NCBI RefSeq assembly: GCF_007991455.1
Contig: NZ_BJYJ01000027.1
Span: 1-49,178 of the forward strand
DNA from: Chryseobacterium hagamense
GTDB taxonomy: Bacteria > Bacteroidota > Bacteroidia > Flavobacteriales > Weeksellaceae
DNA length: 49,178 nucleotides
Direction: 5' to 3'
The number at the start of each line of letters is the position of its first letter. The first letter of the stretch is position 1. Shown in pieces: positions 8,264-16,926 of this stretch. A program made the translations under genes and the position numbers. The notes under the pieces were generated by a model that worked only from the letters and a program-made list of their open reading frames with translations, was not told the DNA's origin and made no database searches.

Positions 8264-8650
8264 TTAATTGCAGCCGCAGCCCCCTCCTACTTTTCCTGCG
8301 TTGGCTCCTGAGGAACCTTCCCGGTAAGACTGGAAACTGAGTTCCGTTTTTTCAATGGTCCTGTTGCCGAGAACCATTTCGGCATCGTTGAGCCTGTTTT
8401 TTTCATATTCCTTTACCGTGGTACACGAGTTAAGAAACGGAATGGTTAATATTGAAATAACAGCAATTGTTCTGTAATTTAAAGTCTTGGATCTTCTCCC
8501 CCCGACCTGCGCAGCCTCTTTGACAAACTCCGGGTTACAAGCGGGAGTGGAAGACCTGGATGAGGTAAAAACGAAGGTATTTACGAACGAAGTTTTAAGC
8601 TGCCCAAATAAATATGGGCGCTTTTGACTGTTTTTTATAAGGTTTTTCAT
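8264..8650 (-). CDS. DUF4266 lipoprotein with C-terminal GGGCGCN tail
   Basis: The 128-residue frame overlaps the ApbE gene by ATGA, which supports coupled initiation at 8650. A lipobox (FLNSC, Cys76) follows a hydrophobic stretch. The mature part has the DUF4266 pattern: EYEKNRLNDAEMVLGNRTIE, then SYREGSSGANAGKVGGGCGCN at the C-terminus. The two terminal Cys residues could bind metal or form a disulfide handled by the neighbouring thioredoxin; that is inference. Odd point: 75 residues precede the lipobox Cys, where about 20 are usual, and no in-frame ATG/GTG/TTG is found nearer. Residues 20-57 look unlike a signal region. Confidence 0.8.
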   Translation of the reverse strand: MKNLIKNSQKRPYLFGQLKTSFVNTFVFTSSRSSTPACNPEFVKEAAQVGGRRSKTLNYRTIAVISILTIPFLNSCTTVKEYEKNRLNDAEMVLGNRTIEKTELSFQSYREGSSGANAGKVGGGCGCN

Positions 8651-9573
8651 TTTAGATTAATGTTTTGAGATGAATATATTTTATCCTGATCATCAATGAT
8701 GATGCATTCCAGATGGTTGATCTGGTTGACCATATCAAGTGCGGTCCCGATTCCCATAATGCTTACAGGAGTTGCCATGGCGTCGGCTATTTCCGCATTG
8801 GGACAAAAGACGGTTACACTTTTTATCCCCGAAACCGGCATGCCTGTTTTCGGATTGATGGTATGGGAATACTTTTTGCCGTCGATGATTACGAATTTTT
8901 CGTAATTCCCGGATGTCGCGACGGCCATATCCGTGATATTCATATAGGAAAAAGGTTGTCCGGCGTTGTCGGGATCCGCAATTCCCACCGTCCACGGTTT
9001 TTCATCCGACTGGTTTCCCCAGGTCGTCAGATCACCGGAAGCATTCACGATTCCTGAATGAACGCCTCTTTCCTGAAGCAGCCTTTTGGCCATTTCCGCC
9101 GCATATCCCTTCCCGATTCCGCCAAAACCGATCCGCATTCCCTTGTCTGTCAGGAAAACGGTCTGCCGGTCGCGATTGAGAATGATGTTCTGGTAATTGA
9201 CGAGTTTCAGATGATCCCTGATCTGTTCAGGATTGGGAAGCACAGTCATTTCACGGTCGAAATTCCAGAAACTTTTATCGATTCCACCATAAGAAATATC
9301 AAAATAGCCGTCTGTAATCCTGCTGATCCGGAGGCTTCTTTCAATGAGGCCGAAGATTTCCCAATCCACCTTTACAGGTCTGATACCGGCATACCGGTTA
9401 ATCAGGTTGGTCTGGCTTTCTTCATTGTAAGTAGTGAGAAGTTTTTCAATTCTCCGGATTTCATCAATGGCAGCGTCAATATGATCATTTGCAGCATTTT
9501 CATCATCATTTACAACGGTTATTTCAAAAGCATTCCCCATCAGTTTCTGAGGCCTTTTGAACTCTTTCAGCAT
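8647..9573 (-). CDS. apbE: ApbE-type FAD:protein FMN transferase
   Basis: The 308-residue protein has the ApbE motifs: DGYFDISYGG, RIGFGGIGKGYAAEM, VNASGDLTTWG, AVATSGNYEKF, SHTINPKTGMPV and the Mg/substrate motif ADAMATPVSIMG. ApbE takes FMN from FAD and links it covalently to Thr/Ser of exported redox proteins. No signal peptide or lipobox is visible in MLKEFKRPQKLMGNAFEI, whereas many ApbE enzymes are periplasmic lipoproteins, so its location is uncertain. It is 3 bp after the thioredoxin gene and overlaps the DUF4266 gene by 4 bp. No gene in the window carries a clear flavinylation site. Confidence 0.92.
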   Translation of the reverse strand: MLKEFKRPQKLMGNAFEITVVNDDENAANDHIDAAIDEIRRIEKLLTTYNEESQTNLINRYAGIRPVKVDWEIFGLIERSLRISRITDGYFDISYGGIDKSFWNFDREMTVLPNPEQIRDHLKLVNYQNIILNRDRQTVFLTDKGMRIGFGGIGKGYAAEMAKRLLQERGVHSGIVNASGDLTTWGNQSDEKPWTVGIADPDNAGQPFSYMNITDMAVATSGNYEKFVIIDGKKYSHTINPKTGMPVSGIKSVTVFCPNAEIADAMATPVSIMGIGTALDMVNQINHLECIIIDDQDKIYSSQNINLK

Positions 9574-9576
9574 CGG

Positions 9577-10023
9577 CTAAGGTTTTTGCTTTTCTCTGAT
9601 TTCTTTTATTTCTCCGGTAAAAGCCAGGACATCCTCAGCAGGCAGCCCTTCCCAGGTTTTCAGGATCTTACCGTCTGCATTCAGAAGGATAGTGTACGGA
9701 AAAATACCTTTTGGGTTGTACTGATCTGCCAGTGAGGCATTTTCCTTTTTCAGTTCTTCTGAAAGCCGGTTTTTTTTATTTCGTGGGAAATCGGCATTGA
9801 TGTACACAATAACATTGTCAGATTCCAGCTTCCTGAAGTCTTCTGTTCCGAGAATGTTTTTATGAAGTTTGATGCAGGGAATGCACCAGTCTGATCCGGA
9901 AAAGTTCAGCAGGATCAGTTCTTTGTTTTCCGCAGCAGTTTTTCTGGCGGTTTCCATGCGGGTCTGTGCATGGGCTGCTATAGAGAATACAGCCATCATA
10001 ATGGCTGAAAACAGTGCTTTCAT
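9577..10023 (-). CDS. Exported thioredoxin-family protein (WCIPC)
   Basis: The 148-residue protein has a signal peptide (MKALFSAIMMAVFSIAAHAQ) and a thioredoxin fold with active site SDWCIPCIKLH (Cys47, Cys50) and the cis-Pro region KGIFPYTILLNADGK. Exported thioredoxin-like proteins of this kind reduce or oxidise Cys pairs in the periplasm. I chose the ATG at 10023, because the longer frame to 10242 adds 73 residues that overlap the preceding gene and hide the signal peptide. It starts the tightly packed Trx-ApbE-DUF4266 block. The Cys pair of the DUF4266 lipoprotein is a possible partner. Confidence 0.88.
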   Translation of the reverse strand: MKALFSAIMMAVFSIAAHAQTRMETARKTAAENKELILLNFSGSDWCIPCIKLHKNILGTEDFRKLESDNVIVYINADFPRNKKNRLSEELKKENASLADQYNPKGIFPYTILLNADGKILKTWEGLPAEDVLAFTGEIKEIREKQKP

Positions 10024-10081
10024 TATTTTAACGTTTAGAATAATTTTAAAGTAGGTGATATCCTTTTGGCCAGGATTTAAA

Positions 10082-10489
10082 TCAAAATATAATAGGGAGC
10101 CGGATGAAAAAACATCTGGGAGGTTCCCAGACGGATCCTGCGAAGCCTTTGAAGCAGTGATCCTCGTCCCTGGAAGGTATTTTATGGGCGTATGATGTTC
10201 TGGAATTCTCTTTTTCAAAATCAATCCGGAACCGGTTCCCAATTGTAAAAAGAAAATTAAGCGTTTTTGTGTGGGTAATAAAAGGCAGTTTCTGATCCTT
10301 TCCGTAATCTCCGTCCTTTACCGGATGTTCATAATGAGCCTTAAAAAAAGCGATCACCGGCATATCCGGGTTCATCTGCTTATGCTCGAAATAATGTTCT
10401 GCAAGATCCGGTATTTTCAGCAGCTGATACAATTCGGTGGTCGATACCAAAAAGAGGGATAATAACAGTATAGCAATCAGCTTTTTCAC
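10082..10489 (-). CDS. Small exported or membrane-anchored protein of unknown function
   Basis: The 135-residue protein starts with GTG. The first 20 residues are hydrophobic (KKLIAILLLSLFLVSTTELY), either a signal peptide or an anchor. The next part, LLKIPDLAEHYFEHK followed by KDGDYGKDQKLPFITH, resembles a small exported Bacteroidota family whose role I do not know. The two His/Glu-rich patches (AEHYFEHK, AHYEHP) could bind metal; that is inference. It precedes the thioredoxin gene by 58 bp on the same strand and may be the first gene of that operon. Confidence 0.65.
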   Translation of the reverse strand: MKKLIAILLLSLFLVSTTELYQLLKIPDLAEHYFEHKQMNPDMPVIAFFKAHYEHPVKDGDYGKDQKLPFITHTKTLNFLFTIGNRFRIDFEKENSRTSYAHKIPSRDEDHCFKGFAGSVWEPPRCFFIRLPIIF

Positions 10490-10493
10490 ATCT

Positions 10494-10501
10494 CAAAACT
10501 A
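10494..10501 (-). promoter_or_regulatory. Candidate -7 box (TAGTTTTG on minus strand)
   Basis: Fits TAnnTTTG and ends only 4 bases before the GTG start at 10489, so transcription would begin at or next to the start codon. No TTG at the -33 distance was seen. Confidence 0.35.
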
Positions 10502-10830
10502 TAAAATATTTTGTTAAGAATAAGTTTAAATTAGGGTCTTTCCGATCGCAAAAATCTATTTTTATTATAAAGCTGTCATGCACCTTGGAGTTAAATAAAA
10601 TTATGAAAATACGGAAGAAAAAGCGATATGATGTCATCCGTGTTACAGCAGGCCTGTCATTTTATTTCAGATTATTAATATGATCCTGGTCATATTGGAA
10701 TACTTTTTGGCAGGGTTAAAAAATCAGCATTTACACACAAAATTAATTTGAAGACCGGTTAATCAGTAAATCCAGATATTTTCCGAAACGGTTTTCGGAT
10801 TGCACCAAACCAATTAATACTGAGGTATCT
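10502..10830. other. Divergent intergenic region, with one dyad at 10677-10696
   Basis: No gene is seen. The dyad AATATGA-TCCTGG-TCATATT (10677-10696) is about 135 bp before the MFS start and could be an operator. The rest shows no repeat or terminator that I can support. Confidence 0.35.
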
Positions 10831-12072
10831 ATGAAAAAAACGACTTCTGCGGGGCACCGTACACTGGGCGCCCTGAAAGCACTTAATTTCTTCATGGCCG
10901 ATATGCAGGCCGGTATTGGTCCTTTCCTAGGGATCTTCCTGTTATCCAAAGGATGGCAGAGTGGCCCCATCGGGACGGTCATGTCGCTTGGCGGCGTTGC
11001 CGGAATGCTGATGACGACACCGGCCGGTGCCGTGATCGACTCCACCAAGCATAAACGGAGATTCGTCATCATTCCCGGGATTTTTACCGTCATTGCTTCT
11101 GCCCTTATCCTGCTTTCCCAGAACTTCTGGGTAGTAAGCCTTTCCCAGGTAGCCACAGCGGTTGCAGGTGCAGCCATCGGACCTGCCGTTGTGGGCATTA
11201 CGCTGGGTATCGTAAAGCAGAAAGGTTTTAACAGGCAGAACGGGCTCAACCAGGCATTCAATCATGCTGGAAATGTGGTCGGTGCTGCCTTATCCGGCTA
11301 TCTCGGACTGAAATGGGGAATGACTGCTGTTGTTCTGCTCGCGGCTCTTTTCGGTATTTTAACCATCATCAGCGTACTGATGATTCCGGCGGACAGCATC
11401 GACAATAAAGCAGCGCGCGGAATGAAGGCGGATGCCGAAGAGAATGAAAAAGCCAGCGGCCTTGATGTGTTGCTGAAATGTAAACCTTTACTGATCCTTG
11501 CCGGCGCGCTGGCCTGCTTCCATCTCGGTAACGGGGCTCTACTTCCCCTGTACGGAATGGCCGCAGCTTCTAAAATGCAGGAAAATGCCTATATGTTTGT
11601 TGCCTTAACGGTTATTATTGCCCAGCTGGTGATGATCCTTACGTCCATTGCTGGAATGAAGATTGCCGAAAAAAACGGATACTGGATGATTATGCTGGTT
11701 TCTTTCCTGTCGCTTCCATTAAGAGGGTTCATAGCTTCCCAGATGATTAGTGAAGTTGGGTTGTACCCCGTACAGATTCTTGACGGCATTGGTGCCGGAT
11801 TGCAGAGTGTAGCCGTACCGGGACTGGTGGCCCATATCCTGAACGGAACCGGACGGATAAACATCGGGCAGGGTGCAGTGATGACGGTTCAGGGAGTCGG
11901 TGCCGCATTAAGCCCTGCGATCGGCGGATGGATTGCCCAGCAGATGGGTTACAGCTCCGCATTTCTGATTCTGGGAAGTATTGCGGTAATTTCCATTGCA
12001 CTCTGGATCATCAATGCGAAAACCATGAAGAAAGAATGTGCGCCTTCCGAAGCCTGTTCTGAGCCTGCTTAA
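10831..12072 (+). CDS. MFS transporter
   Basis: The 413-residue protein has about 12 hydrophobic helices in two halves and the MFS loop 2-3 signature in AGAVIDSTKHKRR (G-x-x-x-D-x-x-x-[KR]). A long polar loop (about 190-215) separates the halves. It resembles proton-driven drug or metabolite exporters, but the substrate cannot be named. The last codons GAG CCT GCT TAA (12061-12072) coincide with the terminal repeat of a small mobile-element remnant. The natural C-terminus has therefore been replaced by three element-encoded residues and its stop. Confidence 0.88.
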   Translation: MKKTTSAGHRTLGALKALNFFMADMQAGIGPFLGIFLLSKGWQSGPIGTVMSLGGVAGMLMTTPAGAVIDSTKHKRRFVIIPGIFTVIASALILLSQNFWVVSLSQVATAVAGAAIGPAVVGITLGIVKQKGFNRQNGLNQAFNHAGNVVGAALSGYLGLKWGMTAVVLLAALFGILTIISVLMIPADSIDNKAARGMKADAEENEKASGLDVLLKCKPLLILAGALACFHLGNGALLPLYGMAAASKMQENAYMFVALTVIIAQLVMILTSIAGMKIAEKNGYWMIMLVSFLSLPLRGFIASQMISEVGLYPVQILDGIGAGLQSVAVPGLVAHILNGTGRINIGQGAVMTVQGVGAALSPAIGGWIAQQMGYSSAFLILGSIAVISIALWIINAKTMKKECAPSEACSEPA

Positions 12073-12315
12073 AATTTAATTTCTGTATTTTTTTGGTCTA
12101 AGATCTCATCAAAATTAAACTCTGTGTTTTACTATTACGTAATGAGCACATTTTATCTTAGAAATTAATAAATAAAGTTTTATTCACTGGATTCAATGAA
12201 TCAGCAAAGGGTTCTGCAATCGTAAAGCGAAGGATAAACAAAGCTTATTTCAATCCAAAAAATTAAGATAAAGGGAGGCAGAGGAAAATTTCTAAAATAA
12301 AACTTAAACAGGCCT
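12061..12315. mobile_element. Degenerate MITE-like element (GAGCCTG ends), relative of 34013-34219
   Basis: The left end is GAGCCTGCTTAAAATTT and the right end CTTAAACAGGCCT, which is an imperfect inverted repeat. The right third (ATAAACAAAGCTTATTTC near 12235, then AAAATTAAGATAAAGG) matches the right third of the 207-bp element at 34013-34219 (ATAAACAAAGTTTATTTAA, AAAATTAAGAGAAATG). No transposase is present and no clean target duplication is seen (TCT before, TTA after), so the copy is old or rearranged. Confidence 0.7.
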
Positions 12316-12468
12316 TTATTTTGATTACTATACCCTGAGACCAACTAAACGGATTTTATCTGAACTCCTATATATTGGTTCAGCATCCTTTGCAGGGAAT
12401 CACAGCTTCAACTCCATTTAAACTTTCTGGTTATTTTATCATTAAATCAAGATTATTTCCCCTTCGTT

Positions 12469-13716
12469 ATGAACAGTGAATTTTTCATCTACTTTATCGC
12501 TTTTGTTACCATTGCCGGCGTGATTGTCCGACCTTATAAAATTCAGGAAGCGGTTTGGGCCGTTGCCGGAGCTCTGCTGCTGCTTGCTTTCGGACTGATT
12601 TCTTTGCAGGACGCCTGGACGGGCATCGGGAAAGGCCTCGATGTCTATCTTTTCCTAACCGGGATGATGACCCTGGCTGAAACAGCGCGCCGGGAAGGGC
12701 TTTTTGACTGGCTGGCCGGTTACGCGATCCGTTTTTCCAAAGGGTCTTCTTTCAGGCTTTTTGTGCTGATTTACTTGGTTGGTCTTATTGTAACAGCTTT
12801 TATGTCAAACGATGCCACTGCCGTTGTCCTGACTCCGGCCGTTGCCGTTGCCGCAAGCCGGGCGAAGGTAAAAAATGCCCTCCCCTATCTTCTGATCTGC
12901 GCTTTTATTGCCAATGCAGCATCCTTTATCCTCCCTATCTCCAACCCGGCCAATCTGGTGATTTATGGAAAGGAAATGCCATCGTTAGGCGTGTGGTTCA
13001 GTACTTATCTGCTGCCGTCGCTGTTTTCGGTGGGAATCACTTTTCTCATGCTTTTCCTGACCCAGAGAAAACGACTCACCGGAACGATAGATTCCGATAT
13101 TCAGGTTGAAACCTTACTTCCGGGAGGAAAGATGGCGCTGGCCGGAATTATTGTGACGACCCTGCTTTTACTCGCGTCTTCCGCCATGAATTGGGATCTC
13201 GGATTACCGACTGCGATTGCCGGGTTAGGCATTTCTATTTTTGTTTTAATCGCCGGACGCAAAAATCCGGTAGCATTTGCCCGGCATATTTCATGGTCTG
13301 TGCTCCCTTTGGTGGCGGGCTTGTTTGTCCTGGTAGAAGCAGTCCAGCAGACAGGCATTATCGATTCCCTGTCGCAGAAACTGGCAGAGCAAGCACATCA
13401 TGCCACGGAAACGACTTCCTGGCTGGCCGGTCTGGCAGTGGCCTTCGGGAGTAACCTCATCAACAATCTGCCGGCCGGACTTATTGCCGGTTCGACGGTT
13501 TCTGCCATTCACCTGCCCGAAGCAGTAAGAAGCGCTATCCTCGTCGGGATTGATCTCGGTCCTAACCTTTCCGTTACGGGTTCACTGGCCACGATTTTAT
13601 GGCTGAAGGAACTTAGAAAAAACGGTTACGATATGGGCGGATGGGCATTTTTGAAACTGGGAACAGTGGTGATGGTTCCTGCACTGATCGCCGCATTGCT
13701 GGTGTTGAAGGTTTAG
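12469..13716 (+). CDS. ArsB-family arsenite efflux permease (putative)
   Basis: The 415-residue protein has about 11-12 membrane helices and ion-transporter-superfamily features typical of ArsB: AFMSNDATAVVLTPAV, LPISNPANLVIYG, SNLINNLPAGLIAGSTV and the C-terminal DLGPNLSVTGSLATILWL. ArsB expels arsenite or antimonite across the inner membrane. The length is close to the usual 430 residues. No arsR, arsC or arsA is found beside it. The gene stands alone with an element remnant upstream, so arsenic specificity is probable but not proved by context. Confidence 0.85.
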   Translation: MNSEFFIYFIAFVTIAGVIVRPYKIQEAVWAVAGALLLLAFGLISLQDAWTGIGKGLDVYLFLTGMMTLAETARREGLFDWLAGYAIRFSKGSSFRLFVLIYLVGLIVTAFMSNDATAVVLTPAVAVAASRAKVKNALPYLLICAFIANAASFILPISNPANLVIYGKEMPSLGVWFSTYLLPSLFSVGITFLMLFLTQRKRLTGTIDSDIQVETLLPGGKMALAGIIVTTLLLLASSAMNWDLGLPTAIAGLGISIFVLIAGRKNPVAFARHISWSVLPLVAGLFVLVEAVQQTGIIDSLSQKLAEQAHHATETTSWLAGLAVAFGSNLINNLPAGLIAGSTVSAIHLPEAVRSAILVGIDLGPNLSVTGSLATILWLKELRKNGYDMGGWAFLKLGTVVMVPALIAALLVLKV

Positions 13717-13906
13717 GTTTCAAGATGATAATGGACCCCATGAGTCCATGGAGGTTTTGACACCCTGAATATATTTCAGGATACATCGGATTAAAATCGG
13801 AAATTTTTAAACTATGGATTCCCCGGATTTTCACAAATAATTGCGTTTATTTACAGGCAGTTAAAATTAATGCAAATCCGATTGTAACTGGTTTCTTTTC
13901 AGTAAT

Positions 13907-14278
13907 AACGTGAATTCGACCGTATTGACATCATATTCAACCGATTATTTAACTCAAAATAAAAATCAGAATGATTCATACGGTATTTTGAATACCAATC
14001 ATCATGATAGAGCGAATAAACGGTTCATGCTTCTGACAGGATTTTATCCTATCCTGTACTAAGCTATGCCTGCAGGACTTGGAACGAAATTAATCCGTTT
14101 CCGATTGAAAATAACCAAAACCGGTTATTGAGGATTACATAAAAGCTTTTCCTGATAAAGTAATAACCTATCATTTTGATGATCAGAACCTTTGATTCTA
14201 TATTTGATAAGAGGAACTTCCGGCATCCGGCACCCTTCTTCCAGCCGCTTCATCCAGGTTCTTCTTCGGGTTCACGTT
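13907..14278 (-). repeat. Intact 372-bp intergenic repeat with AACGTGAA inverted ends
   Basis: The left terminus is AACGTGAATTCGACC; the reverse complement of the right terminus is AACGTGAACCCGAAGAAG. Inside, TCAGAATGATTCA, GCTTCTGACAGG and AACCGGTTATT recur at matching places in the copy at 33968-34545. The GC-rich end near 14217-14250 has CTTCCGGCATCCGGC and CTTCCAGCCGCTTCATCC. It lies between two convergent genes. No open frame of note is present. Confidence 0.8.
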
Positions 14279-14335
14279 GATATCAGGTGATTCAATTCTG
14301 TTTGGCCATCAACTATTGAGTGGAAATCAAATAAA

Positions 14336-14360
14336 AAGCAGTGATTCAAAACCACTGCTT
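14336..14360 (-). terminator. Terminator of the DUF5686 gene
   Basis: AAGCAGTG (14336-14343) pairs with CACTGCTT (14353-14360). On the minus strand the stem is followed by TTTTTATTTG. It lies 23 bases after the stop at 14384. Confidence 0.8.
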
Positions 14361-14383
14361 CCGTTGTATTTATTTTTTTATCC

Positions 14384-16825
14384 TTAAAACCCTAATAACC
14401 TCAATTTAAACTGGATAGCAAAATTATCCTTAAAATTTCCGGTGTTGTAATGGCCTACCCGGTAGAAGAAGCCGAGGTTAAACTGGGAAGAAAGGAAATT
14501 GTTCCATTCCAATCCGACTTCATTGTACAGGTGGTTCAGGGTTTCAAATTGGAACCGGTGGTCCTGAGGGTTTTTCATACTGCCTGTAATTCCACGATAA
14601 ATGACATCAAAGCTTGAAACATTCTTACCAAAGCTTTTGAAATACCACGGCAGCCTGTGGGTCAGGTAGATGCCGGCAAATTTATCATTGTAATATTTAC
14701 CGCCTTCCATCGTGGCAAATCCCAGATAAGACGTGAGGTTGAAGTTGAAGTTCCCCCTTCCGCTGGCCAGCCCATTCATGGTAAAGTTCTCCCAGATCGG
14801 CGCGTCACCAAACATCAGTCCTCCGTAGGCACGGATTCCGGTAACCCCTAATTTGGTTTTAAGGTTATGGCTGATCAATACATCAAGCCTGCTGAAGTTG
14901 AAATCACCGTCCCATGCTTTCAGCCCCTGTTCATAATTGAAGTAGAATTCCGGATAATTCTGTTCATAGGTGTATTTGCCTTCGGGTGTCATGATATTTT
15001 TGGAATTCGGGGAATATTTTAGGGTAAGTGTTGCAGAAGTGATGTCGAAACGTTTTCCCAGATCTTTGTAGCTGTAATCGAACAGGGCTTCTTCCTGCGA
15101 TCTTTTGGCCGCTATGTTCAGGGTCAGGCCGTTGGTGATATCGTTTTCATAACTTACTTTAAAACCTTCATAACCATAGAAGATATTGTTGTTGATGGCT
15201 ACTCCCGAATTCATGATCTGCATCCTGAAATTCCAGAGGTTTTCCGAGAACCGGCCTGCGGCATTTACATCATTAAAGTATTCAATCCTGAAAAATGAAT
15301 TTTTCTCAAGGGTCGTTTTGAAATCGATCCCGCCCCCGAACTTGAATTTTTTATCGTAAATCCCGTAAGCAAAATAGGCATCCGGCGAAATATATTTATT
15401 AAACCTTTCATTAAGCTTAACGCCCAAACCAAGACGGACGTGTTCGTATTTGTTGTATCCGAATACTTTCGCCAGATCGAAATCCACCATACCCAGACGG
15501 AGCCTTCCTTTTAATAATCCGGCCAGGCCTTTCGCTTTCTGGTCCAGTTTGTAGACGCTGCTGAGGCTGTCGATTTTTACATAGGTATTAACCTCCCTTT
15601 CATTCAGTTTTTCGGTACGGTATTCATCCAACAGACGGCCGTCGGAATTTTTAACCTCAATGGTATAGCCTTTGAAATCTCTGATATTTTCTTCAATGGG
15701 TGTTTTAATATCAAAATAATCAGCGGTAGCATAGGCATAAGTTCCGAACTTCTTGCCCTTATCTTTTTTCCTTTCGGGTTTTTCACCTCTCAGGCTGATG
15801 TTCATATCCAGGACATTGCTGTTTACTTTCAGTTTGTAGTCTTCTTTCAGCAGGAACCATTTTTCATTTACAGGAACCCAGATGCTGGTGATGGTGCCTT
15901 CATTGGCTTCATTGCTTTCGCTCTCAATCTTTTTCAGGGCATAGGAAGCTTTGTCAATGTATAAGTATCCGTTAAACTTTTTACGGTCCCTTGCTTCCCG
16001 GTTACTGACCTGTCTGAACCGGATGACATAATTTTCACGGCCTTCGATCTCAAGGGAATCGGTAAGGAAAAACCGGTACAGGTTTCTGTTTTCTTCCTGT
16101 ACTTCTTTAGGGATCTTGTTGCGGTTTGACCGGAAGGCCATCAGCTCATACAAAGGCTGCTTAAGCCCGGATACCCGGTTGTCTAGTATATTGATTTTCT
16201 CTCCATAGGTCTTTGAATACATTACCTCAGAAGCCCTTTCCCAGAGAAACATTTTGCTTTGGCCGGCCAACTGAGCCAGTTGCACAGACTGTAGCGAGTC
16301 TTTTTTATCTTTTGGCTTCATCGCCCTCTGCGGAAGTTTCTCCAGCGAATCGATTCTTTTTCTGATGTACTGATTATAGCTTTCGATGCTGTCCTGGTCC
16401 AGATCCATGGCTATTTTTTCATACGATTTGTAAGCATAGGACTCCAGGCTCTGCGGTGAATTCTGACTGTAATTGTCGTTTACTTTCTGTAAAATTTCCA
16501 GTGCTCTCGGGTCACTTTTATCAGATAAAACCACGCCTTCTATAGATTTTGTTTTGGGCTCCCTTCTCACCAGAAACACTTCGATCACCTGATCGGTAAG
16601 ATAGCTTGCTTCTTTATATTCCGGTGCGGTTACCGTTACTTTTTTACAGTCTGATGTAAAATAGAGCATCCCGGAACTGTTGCTTTTACCCAGCACCGTG
16701 TGGTCACAGCTCACGGTAGCATTGGTAACAGGCAAATGAGTTTCGGCGTCTCTGATCATGATTTTCGACTGGGAAAAAAGAAAAGTTGAAAACAGCAGCA
16801 AGAATAACGGATAATATTTGTTCAT
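14384..16825 (-). CDS. DUF5686 / carboxypeptidase-regulatory-like outer-membrane protein
   Basis: The 813-residue protein has a signal peptide (MNKYYPLFLLLFSTFLFSQ), a carboxypeptidase-regulatory-like beta-sandwich (about 20-90, with TNATVSCDHTVLGKSNSSG) and the long DUF5686 region, whose C-terminal half has the alternating pattern of a barrel and ends in LRLLGF. These proteins are abundant in Bacteroidota outer membranes; their function is unknown. I use the ATG at 16825 because the 12 extra residues of the longer frame precede a complete signal peptide. It is transcribed alone, with terminators on both sides. Confidence 0.88.
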   Translation of the reverse strand: MNKYYPLFLLLFSTFLFSQSKIMIRDAETHLPVTNATVSCDHTVLGKSNSSGMLYFTSDCKKVTVTAPEYKEASYLTDQVIEVFLVRREPKTKSIEGVVLSDKSDPRALEILQKVNDNYSQNSPQSLESYAYKSYEKIAMDLDQDSIESYNQYIRKRIDSLEKLPQRAMKPKDKKDSLQSVQLAQLAGQSKMFLWERASEVMYSKTYGEKINILDNRVSGLKQPLYELMAFRSNRNKIPKEVQEENRNLYRFFLTDSLEIEGRENYVIRFRQVSNREARDRKKFNGYLYIDKASYALKKIESESNEANEGTITSIWVPVNEKWFLLKEDYKLKVNSNVLDMNISLRGEKPERKKDKGKKFGTYAYATADYFDIKTPIEENIRDFKGYTIEVKNSDGRLLDEYRTEKLNEREVNTYVKIDSLSSVYKLDQKAKGLAGLLKGRLRLGMVDFDLAKVFGYNKYEHVRLGLGVKLNERFNKYISPDAYFAYGIYDKKFKFGGGIDFKTTLEKNSFFRIEYFNDVNAAGRFSENLWNFRMQIMNSGVAINNNIFYGYEGFKVSYENDITNGLTLNIAAKRSQEEALFDYSYKDLGKRFDITSATLTLKYSPNSKNIMTPEGKYTYEQNYPEFYFNYEQGLKAWDGDFNFSRLDVLISHNLKTKLGVTGIRAYGGLMFGDAPIWENFTMNGLASGRGNFNFNLTSYLGFATMEGGKYYNDKFAGIYLTHRLPWYFKSFGKNVSSFDVIYRGITGSMKNPQDHRFQFETLNHLYNEVGLEWNNFLSSQFNLGFFYRVGHYNTGNFKDNFAIQFKLRLLGF

Positions 16826-16847
16826 AAAAAGCGGTGTATTAATTAAA

Positions 16848-16883
16848 ATGAGGATAAGCACCTTTCATCGTCCTTATCCTCAT
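16848..16883 (-). terminator. Terminator of the AsmA-like gene
   Basis: ATGAGGATAAG (16848-16858) pairs with CTTATCCTCAT (16873-16883), an 11-bp stem. On the minus strand it is followed by TTTTAATTAAT. It separates the transcript from the DUF5686 gene. Confidence 0.8.
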
Positions 16884-16926
16884 CAATGTTTAGTAGGCTG
16901 GCAAAAAGAATGCCGATTAATCTGTT

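Noticed and set aside
8264..8330. Flavinylation site in the DUF4266 tail (EGSSGAN)
   Set aside because: It resembles the ApbE acceptor motif (D-x-x-S/T-G-A-T/S), but the acceptor position is Asn, which cannot take FMN.
10380..10637. 85-residue minus-strand frame
   Set aside because: It overlaps the small exported protein gene in another frame and has no start context or motif.
13613..13834. 73-residue minus-strand frame
   Set aside because: Mostly antisense to arsB; no motif.
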